This document shows, piece after piece, positions 1 through 8,684 of a stretch of 64,000 bases of DNA. The stretch comes from an uncultured SAR116 cluster alpha proteobacterium. Its GTDB lineage: Bacteria > Pseudomonadota > Alphaproteobacteria > Puniceispirillales > Marisalimonadaceae. Made by a program: the position numbers and the translations under genes. The notes beneath the pieces were generated by a model. That model saw nothing but the letters and a program-made list of their open reading frames with translations, had not been told where the DNA came from and did no database searches. Each line of letters begins with the position of its first letter. Position 1 is the stretch's first letter. Location of the stretch: positions 105,310 to 169,309 of the forward strand of contig CACOAO010000003.1 of the NCBI GenBank assembly GCA_902625215.1, given 5' to 3'.

Positions 1-31
1 AATTATTACAAAATTATAGTGAGAATATTAG

Positions 32-1348
32 ATGGACTTAATTAAATTAAGCGCTAGTGAAGCATTAAGAAAGATGGAGGGAGGCACTCTATCTTCTGAA
101 GAGTATGTTAAAGCATTTTTAAAACAAATAGAACTAAGAGAGGATGACGTTGGCGCTTGGATTTTTTTAGATCCTAAACTTGCATTAGAGCAAGCAAGAG
201 AAGCTGATAAAAGATGGAAAGATAAAAGCGCAGGTAATTTGAATGGTCTTCCAATTGGTATTAAGGACATTATTGATACGAAAGACATGCCTACAGAAAA
301 TGGTTCTTTGCTATGTAAAAACAGACAACCTTCAAATGATGCTCATTTAGTGAAATTACTTCGAGACGAAGGCGCAGTTATTATGGGTAAGTGTGTTACA
401 ACTGAATTTGCTTTATCAGGACCAGGTAAAACTAAAAATCCAAGAGATTTAGAATGTACTCCTGGCGGCTCATCTTCTGGTTCAGCAGCAGCTGTATCAG
501 ATCATATGGTCCCTTTAGCAATTGGTTCACAAACAGGTGGTTCTGTTTTAAGACCTGCATCATTCACGGGTATATTGGGCTTTAAACCAACATTTGGAAC
601 AATATCAAGATCTGGTATGTCACCAATATCTCAAAGATTAGACCACCCTGGTATTTATGCAAATTGTGTTGAAGACATAGATTTAGTTGCTTCTGTTATT
701 TTATCATATGATAGTAACGATTTAGATATGATCCAAAATTACCAGTATAAAAGAAATGTCAATTTAAATGAGCCAATTAAATTTGGATTTGTTAGAGGAC
801 CTGTTTGGAATTTTGGTGAAAAAGATATGCAAAGTGGGATAGAAGAGTTTGTAAAAAAGACATCTCTTGATGTTGAAGAGTTAGACCTTGGAAGAGATTT
901 CGATGATGCTGCTAGAGCACACGAAATTATAATGAATGGATCTATTGCCAATTCACTAATAAGTTATTATCAAGCTGACAAATCTAATCTTCATCCATTT
1001 ACAGTCAAAAGAATAGAAGCAGGTATACCTGTATCTGCAAGTGATTACGTTTCAGCAATAGAAAAAGCAAAAAAAATGGAGCAAATTCTTGGACAAGTTT
1101 TTCTTAAATATGATGCTATTATTACCCCAGCATCTACGGGTCAGGCACCTCGCGATTTAATGAATACAGGAAATGCAATATTCAATGGGTACTGGACTAT
1201 GATGGGAGTTCCAGCAATAAGTCTTCCTTTTTTAAAGGGCAAAGACAATTTACCAATTGGCATTCAATTTATTACAAATTGGAATGAGGATTTAAAACTA
1301 TTGGAAATATGTAAATATATCTTAAAAAAGGAAAAGCTTGCTGACTAG
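32..1348 (+). CDS. Amidase-signature family amidase
   Basis: This 438-residue protein belongs to the amidase signature family, which hydrolyses amides to a carboxylic acid and ammonia with a Ser-Ser-Lys triad. The catalytic Lys is K78 in GIKD, the serine-rich loop GGSSSGS lies at residues 145-151, and the nucleophile is S171 in SQTGGS, followed by the typical GFKPTFG stretch. The protein is complete and of normal family length. It starts with ATG only 31 bases into the window, so its promoter and upstream partners are not visible. It ends in a hairpin shared with the convergent TRAP binding-protein gene. The substrate cannot be read from sequence. It is one of three amidase-signature genes in the window, which suggests amide nitrogen or carbon scavenging (inference). 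Confidence 0.88.
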   Translation: MDLIKLSASEALRKMEGGTLSSEEYVKAFLKQIELREDDVGAWIFLDPKLALEQAREADKRWKDKSAGNLNGLPIGIKDIIDTKDMPTENGSLLCKNRQPSNDAHLVKLLRDEGAVIMGKCVTTEFALSGPGKTKNPRDLECTPGGSSSGSAAAVSDHMVPLAIGSQTGGSVLRPASFTGILGFKPTFGTISRSGMSPISQRLDHPGIYANCVEDIDLVASVILSYDSNDLDMIQNYQYKRNVNLNEPIKFGFVRGPVWNFGEKDMQSGIEEFVKKTSLDVEELDLGRDFDDAARAHEIIMNGSIANSLISYYQADKSNLHPFTVKRIEAGIPVSASDYVSAIEKAKKMEQILGQVFLKYDAIITPASTGQAPRDLMNTGNAIFNGYWTMMGVPAISLPFLKGKDNLPIGIQFITNWNEDLKLLEICKYILKKEKLAD

Positions 1349-1375
1349 AAAAGTCAGCAAGCTAAATTTTTATTT
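1335..1375. terminator. Bidirectional terminator between convergent genes
   Basis: A perfect 12-bp inverted repeat has arms at 1335-1346 and 1352-1363 with a 5-base loop. A T-rich run follows on the plus strand and an A-rich run precedes the left arm, which reads as a T-run on the minus strand. The amidase stop codon lies inside the stem. The hairpin can therefore terminate both the amidase and the minus-strand dctP gene. Confidence 0.8.
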
Positions 1376-1378
1376 TAA

Positions 1379-2395
1379 TTAAAGTAAACCTATCTTTTTC
1401 ATGTAAGCTAGATTTGATTCTAAAGCCTCTTTAGCAAGTGGGCTTTTTGAAGCCGCAGAGTTCCACGCCTCGACAGCAATTTGTCTAAATTTGGCTCTTT
1501 CAGATACAGGCCAGTCGATAATAGTTAAATCTCCTGCGGCCTTGTCTTTAGCAACCTGTGCTCTTCCATCAAGACCAGCATCTCTTAGCTTGGCTGTCCA
1601 AGTCATATAAGTCCATACTGTTAAAGCAGTTTGATGCTGTTTACTCAACTTGTTAAAAACCTTCTTGTTTATGATAGTCTGAAGGTTAGCCATTGAGTGA
1701 ATGCCTGGGTATAATGGATACTTGGCGATTTTATGAAAACCGCTAGCGTGGTTGTTAATGTAAACAGAAGCATCAGCAGCATCAACGATACCCTTTTCTA
1801 ATGAAGTATAGACTTCAGAAAATGGAATTGAAGATGGTGAAGCACCAGCTCTTCTAAAAACATCAGCGGCTAAACCTTCTGGTGATCTAATTTTAACACC
1901 TTTAAGATCAGCAACACCATTGATCGGAACTTTTGAAACAAGAGCTTCTTTACCGTATGGACCACAACCTAGAACAAGAATTTTACCTGGTAGTACGCTA
2001 TCATATATTTTTTGAAGCATTTCTTTTCCACCACCATGCATACAATATTCTTGATATTGTTTTGGTGTATCATAACCTGCAATCAAGTCTCCCATAATTG
2101 CAAACGCTGGGTCTCTTCCTGCAAAATACGCAATAGCATTGAAATCACCATCTAAAATGCCGTTTGCAACTGCGTCAATTGTTTCTCGGTGAGGCACGAC
2201 AGACTTGGTTGGCAAACCTTCAATTTGTAATTTACCATCAGTAAGATCTGATAAGACTTTTGCCTTTTCACCCATGTAGGTGTGAGCCCAGTCACCGGCC
2301 TTAGAGCTCATTTGAAATTTAAGCTTTTTCGCATTTGCAGCTCCTGTAAAGGCAAGACCTGCTACGATTAAAGCGCTTAATAGATATTTTTTCAC
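1379..2395 (-). CDS. dctP: TRAP transporter substrate-binding protein (DctP family)
   Basis: This 338-residue periplasmic protein has a Sec signal peptide (residues 1 to about 22, ending ANA) and a DctP fold. It captures an organic anion for the divergent fused permease. The family helix region with RSPEGLAADVF is visible near residues 169-180, where the conserved Arg normally binds the substrate carboxylate. The start is GTG at 2395, set by a very strong Shine-Dalgarno (AGAGGAGGA) just upstream. The gene lies 21 bases behind a 40-codon membrane-protein gene, so the two are probably co-transcribed. The sequence resembles the DctP branch linked to 2-oxo acids or other larger carboxylates, but the ligand is an inference. 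Confidence 0.88.
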   Translation of the reverse strand: MKKYLLSALIVAGLAFTGAANAKKLKFQMSSKAGDWAHTYMGEKAKVLSDLTDGKLQIEGLPTKSVVPHRETIDAVANGILDGDFNAIAYFAGRDPAFAIMGDLIAGYDTPKQYQEYCMHGGGKEMLQKIYDSVLPGKILVLGCGPYGKEALVSKVPINGVADLKGVKIRSPEGLAADVFRRAGASPSSIPFSEVYTSLEKGIVDAADASVYINNHASGFHKIAKYPLYPGIHSMANLQTIINKKVFNKLSKQHQTALTVWTYMTWTAKLRDAGLDGRAQVAKDKAAGDLTIIDWPVSERAKFRQIAVEAWNSAASKSPLAKEALESNLAYMKKIGLL

Positions 2396-2416
2396 TTTAT
2401 TCCTCCTCTTGTGAAA

Positions 2417-2539
2417 TTAACTGAAACCATCAGCTATATAAAACATCATCCAAGTAATAAAAACCGCGAAAGCAAATCCAATAATCCACGCCCAGGGACC
2501 GTAAGTATCTACATGATCGCTTCTAACAGGTTTAGCCAC
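2417..2539 (-). CDS. Small single-pass membrane protein linked to TRAP locus
   Basis: This is a 40-codon ORF read on the minus strand. It starts with GTG at 2539 behind a near-perfect Shine-Dalgarno (AAGGAGGA at about 2543-2550) and ends with TAA at 2417. The product begins MAKPVRSDHVDTYGPW, continues into one hydrophobic segment (about residues 16-35, rich in W, F, I and A), and ends ADGFS. It is predicted to be a single transmembrane helix with a short charged N-terminus. It precedes dctP by 21 bases and is divergent from the fused dctQM gene. The shared GTG start, strong ribosome site and tight spacing support a real gene. I do not recognise the family; a TRAP accessory or assembly role is inference from position only. 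Confidence 0.72.
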   Translation of the reverse strand: MAKPVRSDHVDTYGPWAWIIGFAFAVFITWMMFYIADGFS

Positions 2540-2646
2540 AATTTCCTCCTTGGTTCTTGACATAGTCAAATTAATGTTTCTAATGATACATATATTTTAT
2601 TATTCTTAACAAATTGCAAGATAAAAATTCAAACGGGGGTAAATTA

Positions 2647-4704
2647 ATGTCAGAAGCTGTCCAAAAGCAAAATTATGATTTGGATAACATGGAAAATTTT
2701 GAGACTGGAAGAGATCGTTTTGCCTTCTTTGACCACTTCAGCAAGTTTTCTGGGTTAGCTGTAGCTCAACTTTATCTAATATGTGCTGCTGTCACAGGAT
2801 ATGAAGTAATATCAAGATACGTTTTTGATGCCCCTACCCAGTGGGTATTTGAGGTTGTAATGGTTCTAGCTGCAACAGCGTGGATGTTATCAGCTGCTTA
2901 CGTAACTCTTCACAAACGTCATATTGGAATAACGGTGTTTTATATAATGGCATCTGATAGAGGTAAATGGTGGCTTGATCTTATAGCTTACGTCGTTGGT
3001 ATTATTGCTTTATGGTTATTAATTGACGATTCAGTTATTCGTGCCCTTGATTCAGTTATGATGTTAGAAAAAGCAGGAAGTGCGTGGAACTCTCCACAAC
3101 CAATGATACTCAAGTCTATGCTTACAATCGGTGCAACGACTTACATATTTCAATTAATGATTAATCTTTACAGGCATTTTAGTTCAAGTATTGCAAAAAA
3201 AATAGTTTTAGGAATTTGTGGTATAATAATTTTGAGAATCACTTGTGTCATAATAGTTCACTTCATTGGAGAAGAGAGCTTCGCTGGATACATAAACTCG
3301 CTCTATGCCGCAGTTGGAAGTCATATCAATCCACAAGATTACCTTAACATGCAGGATATGAATATTGGTACTGCAAGCATCCTAATTGTCGTATTAATGC
3401 TCGTTTTGATGATGACAGGCATGCCCCTTGGGGTAGTTACCTTGTTTGTGTCAGTACTTAGTGCTCTTTGTTATTTTGGTTATGGAGGACTTTATTTAGT
3501 TTCTACCAATGCTTTTGGATTATTGGAAAAATATCCATTAATTGCAGTGCCGCTATTTGTATTAATGGCATCTATTTTAGAAAGGGCAGGTGTAGCTGAG
3601 GATTTATTTGATGCCATGTCAATTTTTGCTGGAAAGCTTAGAGGCGGCGTTGCGATTCAAACTATTGCCGTTGCAGTTGTGTTAGCTGCAATGTCAGGAG
3701 TTATGGGTGGAGAAATTGTTATGCTTGGACTAGTAGCTTTACCGCAACTCCTGAGATTAGGTTATGACAGAAAAATGTCTATCGGTTTAATTTGTGCTTC
3801 TGGAGCATTAGCAACCCTTATTCCGCCGAGTATTATCATGATTATTTATGGTTTATCCGCTCAAGTTGCTATTGGAGATCTATTCATGGCGGGGGCAGTG
3901 CCAGGACTAATGCTTGCTGGTTTGTATGCTATCTATGTGCTCGCAAGGTGTAATATTAACCCTGCAATGGCACCTACCGCAGAAGAAGTAGCTAAAGCAA
4001 GAAAAAAAGAAATGAAAATGTCTAAAGATAAACTCTATGCGGTATTCTTGAGTATCTTTTTGATATTCTGTGTTATGGGCTCAATTTATGGTGGAATTGC
4101 ATCTGTAACTGAAGCTGCTGCAGTTGGAGTTTTAGGAGCTATTTTTGTTGCTTGGTTTAGAAACTCTTACAGTTGGAACTTATTACAAGTAGCTCTTGCT
4201 GGAACAATGTCTACAGTTGGAACAATTATTTGGTTAATTTTAGGAGCTGTAGCATTTGTTGGAATTTATAATCTCATTGGAGGCGCTGATTTTATGAGAT
4301 CATTGTTTTCAGGATTAGGCTTACCTGCAATAGGGATAGTTTTTGTGATGATGGGAATTTTAGTTATTCTTGGAACCTTTATGGAATGGATCGCAATTGC
4401 ATTTATAACAGTTCCTGTATTTGCTCCTGTTGTTGTTGGAATGGCACCAGAATTAGGATTAGAGCCTGAGTGGGCAGCTGTTTGGTTTGGCGTATTATTT
4501 GTTATGAATATTCAGATTTATTTTCTTTCACCTCCATTTGGGCCTGCTTGTTTCTGGTTAAAGTCCGTAGCACCAGCAGATATTACTTTGCAAGAGATCT
4601 TTGTATCTGTTCTTCCTTTCATAGCGCTGCAAATAACTGGAATGTTATTAGTTATGTTTTATCCTGATATTGCTCTCTGGTTTCCAAAGTGGCTTGGATC
4701 ATAG
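2647..4704 (+). CDS. dctQM: Fused TRAP transporter permease (DctQ-DctM)
   Basis: This 685-residue inner-membrane protein joins the small (DctQ) and large (DctM) TRAP permease subunits. The N-terminal third holds the DctQ helices, including the pattern ISRYVFDAPTQWVFE near residue 55. A linker with an extra hydrophobic segment follows, then the DctM domain from about residue 235 with its glycine-rich pattern ATLIPPSIIMIIYG and the late motif SPPFGPACFW. It imports the ligand of the divergent binding protein using the sodium gradient (family knowledge). I chose ATG 2647 because GGGGGT precedes it; an in-frame TTG at 2614 would add 11 residues. Its last 6 bases overlap the convergent terC gene. 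Confidence 0.9.
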   Translation: MSEAVQKQNYDLDNMENFETGRDRFAFFDHFSKFSGLAVAQLYLICAAVTGYEVISRYVFDAPTQWVFEVVMVLAATAWMLSAAYVTLHKRHIGITVFYIMASDRGKWWLDLIAYVVGIIALWLLIDDSVIRALDSVMMLEKAGSAWNSPQPMILKSMLTIGATTYIFQLMINLYRHFSSSIAKKIVLGICGIIILRITCVIIVHFIGEESFAGYINSLYAAVGSHINPQDYLNMQDMNIGTASILIVVLMLVLMMTGMPLGVVTLFVSVLSALCYFGYGGLYLVSTNAFGLLEKYPLIAVPLFVLMASILERAGVAEDLFDAMSIFAGKLRGGVAIQTIAVAVVLAAMSGVMGGEIVMLGLVALPQLLRLGYDRKMSIGLICASGALATLIPPSIIMIIYGLSAQVAIGDLFMAGAVPGLMLAGLYAIYVLARCNINPAMAPTAEEVAKARKKEMKMSKDKLYAVFLSIFLIFCVMGSIYGGIASVTEAAAVGVLGAIFVAWFRNSYSWNLLQVALAGTMSTVGTIIWLILGAVAFVGIYNLIGGADFMRSLFSGLGLPAIGIVFVMMGILVILGTFMEWIAIAFITVPVFAPVVVGMAPELGLEPEWAAVWFGVLFVMNIQIYFLSPPFGPACFWLKSVAPADITLQEIFVSVLPFIALQITGMLLVMFYPDIALWFPKWLGS

Positions 4705-5307
4705 ATAATTGTTAATGTAGGGATAAATTTGTAACCAACCATCTAAAGTCATTTTAGATGATAGGTAAACCAAAAAAGTAAGACCAAGATATGATAACCA
4801 TTTAAATTTGGTTAATAATTTGACTATTGCTGTTGCAAACAAAGCCATTATTAAAATGGCAAATGCAATTCCTAGAATAAGTAGAGTTTTATTTTCTCTT
4901 GCTATGGCGGTTATGGCTATAACGTTATCGAGAGACATGGAAATATCAGCTATAATGATAGTTATAAGTGCTCCTTTTAATCCCTTTCCTGAGACATCTT
5001 TTTGAAGCTTTTCTTTTTCTTCATCTGATGAAGAAAATTCTTTTATATCATTGTAAAACTTCCAGCACACCCAAAAAAGTAATAACCCACCTAATAAAAG
5101 CAATCCAGGTATACTTATTAGATAGGAAGCGACAAGGGCAAATAAGATCCTCAGAATTGCGGCGGCCATCAAACCTATAAATATTACTTTTTTTCTACTT
5201 TCTTCAGGAACAGATGCTGCAGCCATGCCTATTATTAGAGCATTATCCCCAGACAGCACTATATCTGCTACTATTATTTGAATTACATCCAAAACCCACT
5301 CAAGCAA
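4699..5307 (-). CDS. TerC family integral membrane protein (YjbE-like)
   Basis: This 202-residue polytopic protein belongs to the TerC/YjbE family, linked in other bacteria to export of manganese or other metals. Two internally repeated acidic motifs mark the family: LSGDNALIIG near residues 18-27 and MSLDNVIAIT near residues 123-132, within hydrophobic helices. Its length fits the short YjbE-type members. It is monocistronic and convergent with the fused TRAP permease, with a 6-base overlap of coding ends. The 144 bases upstream (5308-5451) show no recognisable manganese riboswitch. The metal substrate is an inference from the family. Confidence 0.82.
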   Translation of the reverse strand: MLEWVLDVIQIIVADIVLSGDNALIIGMAAASVPEESRKKVIFIGLMAAAILRILFALVASYLISIPGLLLLGGLLLFWVCWKFYNDIKEFSSSDEEKEKLQKDVSGKGLKGALITIIIADISMSLDNVIAITAIARENKTLLILGIAFAILIMALFATAIVKLLTKFKWLSYLGLTFLVYLSSKMTLDGWLQIYPYINNYL

Positions 5308-5451
5308 ATTTAATTCTCCATTGTGTTTTGGTTAACTAACATTGTTTAAATATTTTATCAATTACGTGGTTATTTAAAAAAATGTATTTAAGAATTTATA
5401 TTGATATGAAGTAATAATTATCTATTATAATTTTTCAAGGATGGATAAAAA

Positions 5452-7047
5452 ATGAATTCAAAGTTTGACTATATTATTGTTGGAGCTGGTTCAGCTGGTT
5501 GCGCCGTTGCTAATAGATTATCGGAAAACCCAAATAATAACGTATTATTAATCGAAGCAGGTAAGTCATCACATCCCTTATCGAGACTTCCGGCAAGTTT
5601 TGCTCTTTTAATTGATAATCCATCAGCGAATTGGAGATATAGATCAGAGCCAGAAGAAAACACCTCAAATAGACAAATTCCTATACCAAGGGGGAAGTTG
5701 CTTGGTGGATCTAGTTCTATTAACGGGCTAGTATATGTAAGAGGTAATAAGCTTGATTATGATACTTGGGCTCAAATGGGTAATACAGGGTGGTCTTATG
5801 ATGATGTTCTACCTTTTTTTAAAAAAATGGAAAATTATCAGGGTGAAGTATCAGAATTAAGAGGAACAGATGGACCACTAAAAATCTCAGAAGTTATTGA
5901 TAGAAACCCAATTTATGACGGGTTATTTAGAGCTGCCAAAGAAATACAAATACCTTTCAACAAAGATTATAATGGAGATGATCAAGAAGGCATAGGTTAT
6001 ACTCAAACTACAATCTTTAAAGGTGAAAGAATGAGTGCAGAAGTTGCGTACTTAAGGCCAATAAAATCTCGAAGAAATCTTTTTATAATTACTAACAGTT
6101 TGGTAAAAAAATTACTTTTTATTGGGAAGAAATGTATTGGTCTAGAGGTGCTTAGCAAAAATAAAATAATAGAATATTCAGTTTCTAAAGAAATAATTCT
6201 TTGTGGTGGTGCAATCAACTCTCCACAGATTCTTGAATTGTCAGGCATTGGTAGAAGGGATGTCCTAGAAAGTAAAGATATACCAGTTGTACACGAACTT
6301 AATGGTGTTGGTGAAAATTTAAGAGATCATATTGCACCAAGGATGGTTTATAAAATAACAAAACCCGGCATAGCTTACAATGACAAGGCTAGAGGTATTA
6401 ATCTAATTAAACAAGTTGCTAACTATGTATTTAAAAGAGATGGTTTTTTATCTTTACCGTCAGCACCTGTTGTAGGCTTTTTTAAAACTAGAAAAGAATT
6501 AGCTGCTCCAGATATTCAAGTTCATTTTATACCGTATAAAGTTGTTTTGGAGAACGGCAAAAGAAAGTTGGGTAAAGAACCAGGCATTACATGTACTATT
6601 AATCAAAATTTACCTGAGAGCAAAGGTAGTATTCATATAAAATCTAATAATCCTGAAGATCCGCCAAGTATCAAATACAATTTTCTTTCATCTCAGTTGG
6701 ATAGAGACACACTAGTTGAAGGTGTAAGATTAATAAGAAAAATTATGGAATCAGAAACTATGAAAGAATTCTGTGGTGAAGAGATGCAACCTGGAGAAAG
6801 TTTTAACTCAGACGACAAAATACTTCAATATATTAGAGATAAAGCAGAAACAGTCTATCATCCGGTTGGCACTTGCAAAATGGGTTTTGATCAAGAAGCT
6901 GTGGTAGATAAAAATTTAAAAGTACATGGACTTAAAGGTCTTCGAATTGCAGATGCTTCTATTATGCCAACGTTAATTTCCGGGAATACAAATGCTGCAT
7001 GTATGATGATTGGTGAGCGTTGTGCTGACTTTATTTCAAAAAATTAG
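5452..7047 (+). CDS. GMC-family FAD oxidoreductase (choline dehydrogenase-like)
   Basis: This 531-residue flavoprotein belongs to the glucose-methanol-choline family. The N-terminal dinucleotide fold YIIVGAGSAGC (residues 8-17) is followed by the first GMC signature RGKLLGGSSSINGLVYVRG near residue 80. The catalytic His is H470 in YHPVGTCKMG and the conserved Asn is N514 in NTNAAC. It oxidises an alcohol to an aldehyde while reducing FAD. Many bacterial homologues are annotated betA, but no betaine aldehyde dehydrogenase or betI lies nearby, so choline is not a safe assignment. A methyltransferase gene follows after 17 bases and is probably co-transcribed. An AAGGATGG site precedes the ATG. 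Confidence 0.87.
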   Translation: MNSKFDYIIVGAGSAGCAVANRLSENPNNNVLLIEAGKSSHPLSRLPASFALLIDNPSANWRYRSEPEENTSNRQIPIPRGKLLGGSSSINGLVYVRGNKLDYDTWAQMGNTGWSYDDVLPFFKKMENYQGEVSELRGTDGPLKISEVIDRNPIYDGLFRAAKEIQIPFNKDYNGDDQEGIGYTQTTIFKGERMSAEVAYLRPIKSRRNLFIITNSLVKKLLFIGKKCIGLEVLSKNKIIEYSVSKEIILCGGAINSPQILELSGIGRRDVLESKDIPVVHELNGVGENLRDHIAPRMVYKITKPGIAYNDKARGINLIKQVANYVFKRDGFLSLPSAPVVGFFKTRKELAAPDIQVHFIPYKVVLENGKRKLGKEPGITCTINQNLPESKGSIHIKSNNPEDPPSIKYNFLSSQLDRDTLVEGVRLIRKIMESETMKEFCGEEMQPGESFNSDDKILQYIRDKAETVYHPVGTCKMGFDQEAVVDKNLKVHGLKGLRIADASIMPTLISGNTNAACMMIGERCADFISKN

Positions 7048-7064
7048 CGAGTCATTTAATCCGT

Positions 7065-7889
7065 ATGGTTGATAGTTCTGATGTAGAAAATTTTTGGACC
7101 AGAGGGGATATTCATTCAAGAATTCATAAAGCCATGTCTGAAGCTGGTTTAAATGACAAGAAATTAGAAATTGAAGATTTGTTTCCTATTGACCAATATC
7201 ATGCTCGTGGTATTGCCGCTACTGTAGATCTCGGAAAACGAATGCCAATTCAAGAAAATCAGAAAATCATTGATATTGGATGCGGACTTGGAGGACCTGC
7301 AAGATATTTTGCAAAACAATTTCAATGCTTCATTACAGGAATAGACATAACATCAAGTTTTGTTGAAATTGGAAATAGGTTTAACAAGCTTACTTCAATG
7401 TCTAATAGTGTATCTCTTCAAGTAGGTAATGGAGAAACTTTAAATTTTGAAAATGAAACTTTTGATGGTGGATATTCACAACATGTAACTATGAATATAA
7501 AAAATAGAAAAAAATTCTTTTTAGAAGCATATAGAGTTTTAAAAAAAGGAACTTTTTTTGCTTTTTCAGAACACGGATTAGGGCCAGAAAGAAACCCAAT
7601 TTTCCCATTACCATGGGCAGACACATCTGAAATGAGTTTTTTATTGCCTCCTGAAAGTACAATATCATTATTAAAAGAAATTGGATTTTATGACATTCAA
7701 ATTATTGAAACATCTGAGAAATATATCTTAGGATATGAAAAAATGATCAATACTAAACCTGAAAAGGTAGAACCTATTCTTGGGATTCACGTTATTGGCG
7801 GAACTACAATGAAACAAAGATCTATTAACTCAATGAAGTCTATTAAAGAAAAGCGAACATTACCATTTGAGATTGTGTGCAAAAAATAA
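7065..7889 (+). CDS. Class I SAM-dependent methyltransferase
   Basis: This 274-residue protein carries SAM-binding motif I (IIDIGCGLGGPAR, residues 68-80), the acidic residue of motif II in TGIDI about 20 residues later, and a later GGYSQHVTMNI stretch matching motif IV. It resembles the small-molecule methyltransferases near the glycine/sarcosine or ubiquinone methylase branches, so a metabolite substrate is more likely than RNA or protein. It lies 17 bases after the GMC oxidoreductase and probably shares its transcript. It ends only 3 bases from the convergent alaX-type gene. The substrate is unknown. Confidence 0.78.
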   Translation: MVDSSDVENFWTRGDIHSRIHKAMSEAGLNDKKLEIEDLFPIDQYHARGIAATVDLGKRMPIQENQKIIDIGCGLGGPARYFAKQFQCFITGIDITSSFVEIGNRFNKLTSMSNSVSLQVGNGETLNFENETFDGGYSQHVTMNIKNRKKFFLEAYRVLKKGTFFAFSEHGLGPERNPIFPLPWADTSEMSFLLPPESTISLLKEIGFYDIQIIETSEKYILGYEKMINTKPEKVEPILGIHVIGGTTMKQRSINSMKSIKEKRTLPFEIVCKK

Positions 7890-7892
7890 TTT

Positions 7893-8585
7893 TTAAAAAT
7901 TTAAAATTATTCTTTTGTTCATTTTACCTTTGTTCTCAATTTTTACAGATTTAACGTGTTTGATCTCAGAAGTTTTATTAACATGTGTTCCACCACATGG
8001 CTGAAAATCGATATTATCCCCAATTTTTATCATTCTTATTAGCCCTGATCCTCTTGGCGGCTTTACAGCCATGGTTCTAACCAAATCTGGATTTTCATCT
8101 AACTCTTTATCTGTGATGCTTGAAATATAGATTGAATAATCTTCATTAATTAATTCATTCATTTTAATTAATACCTCTTCTTTGTCAGGCTTAGTTTCAA
8201 GATCAAAATCTAGCCGACCTCTTCCATCACCTATTGATCCTCCTGTAACAGGATAAGGTATTATTGAACATAAGAGATGAAGTGAAGTATGCACCTGCAT
8301 ATAACTATATCTTTTAATCCAATTTAAATTTAATTTGACCTCTTCATTTTTTTTTAAACCATCAATATTTTTAACTAAATGAACTAATTTATTGTCGATA
8401 TATCTTGTGCCATTAATTTCAATCATTTGATTATCTATTACAATTGAACCCTCATCTCCGGGCTGTCCACCACCTTCAGGATAAAAAATAGTTTCATTTA
8501 GCACTAACCCTTCAGACACAATTTCAGAGATAATTGTTTTATGTTCTTTTAAATATGAATCGTTTCTAAATAACTCAATTGTCAT
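7893..8585 (-). CDS. alaX: AlaX-type alanyl-tRNA editing protein
   Basis: This 230-residue stand-alone editing domain resembles the C-terminal editing region of alanyl-tRNA synthetase. It hydrolyses Ser-tRNA(Ala) and Gly-tRNA(Ala) in trans. All zinc ligands are visible: H99 and H103 in HTSLH, and C197 and H201 in CGGTH. The N-terminal GGGQPGD loop (residues 38-44) is also present, marking the AlaX-M/L type with the extra N-terminal domain. It is monocistronic and divergent from the SDR gene, with a 99-base shared upstream region. The family is secure; the exact mischarged substrate is inferred. Confidence 0.88.
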   Translation of the reverse strand: MTIELFRNDSYLKEHKTIISEIVSEGLVLNETIFYPEGGGQPGDEGSIVIDNQMIEINGTRYIDNKLVHLVKNIDGLKKNEEVKLNLNWIKRYSYMQVHTSLHLLCSIIPYPVTGGSIGDGRGRLDFDLETKPDKEEVLIKMNELINEDYSIYISSITDKELDENPDLVRTMAVKPPRGSGLIRMIKIGDNIDFQPCGGTHVNKTSEIKHVKSVKIENKGKMNKRIILNF

Positions 8586-8684
8586 TTTGTTACCTTTAAT
8601 ATATCTTAAATTTTACTAACAGATCTCTAAGTAAAATATTATAAACATTTTCTAAATTGTAAATAAATTTGAAGGATAAATAAA

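Noticed and set aside
5308..5451. Possible manganese riboswitch upstream of the TerC-type gene
   Set aside because: No conserved yybP-ykoY core or stable stems are visible in this 144-base AT-rich region.
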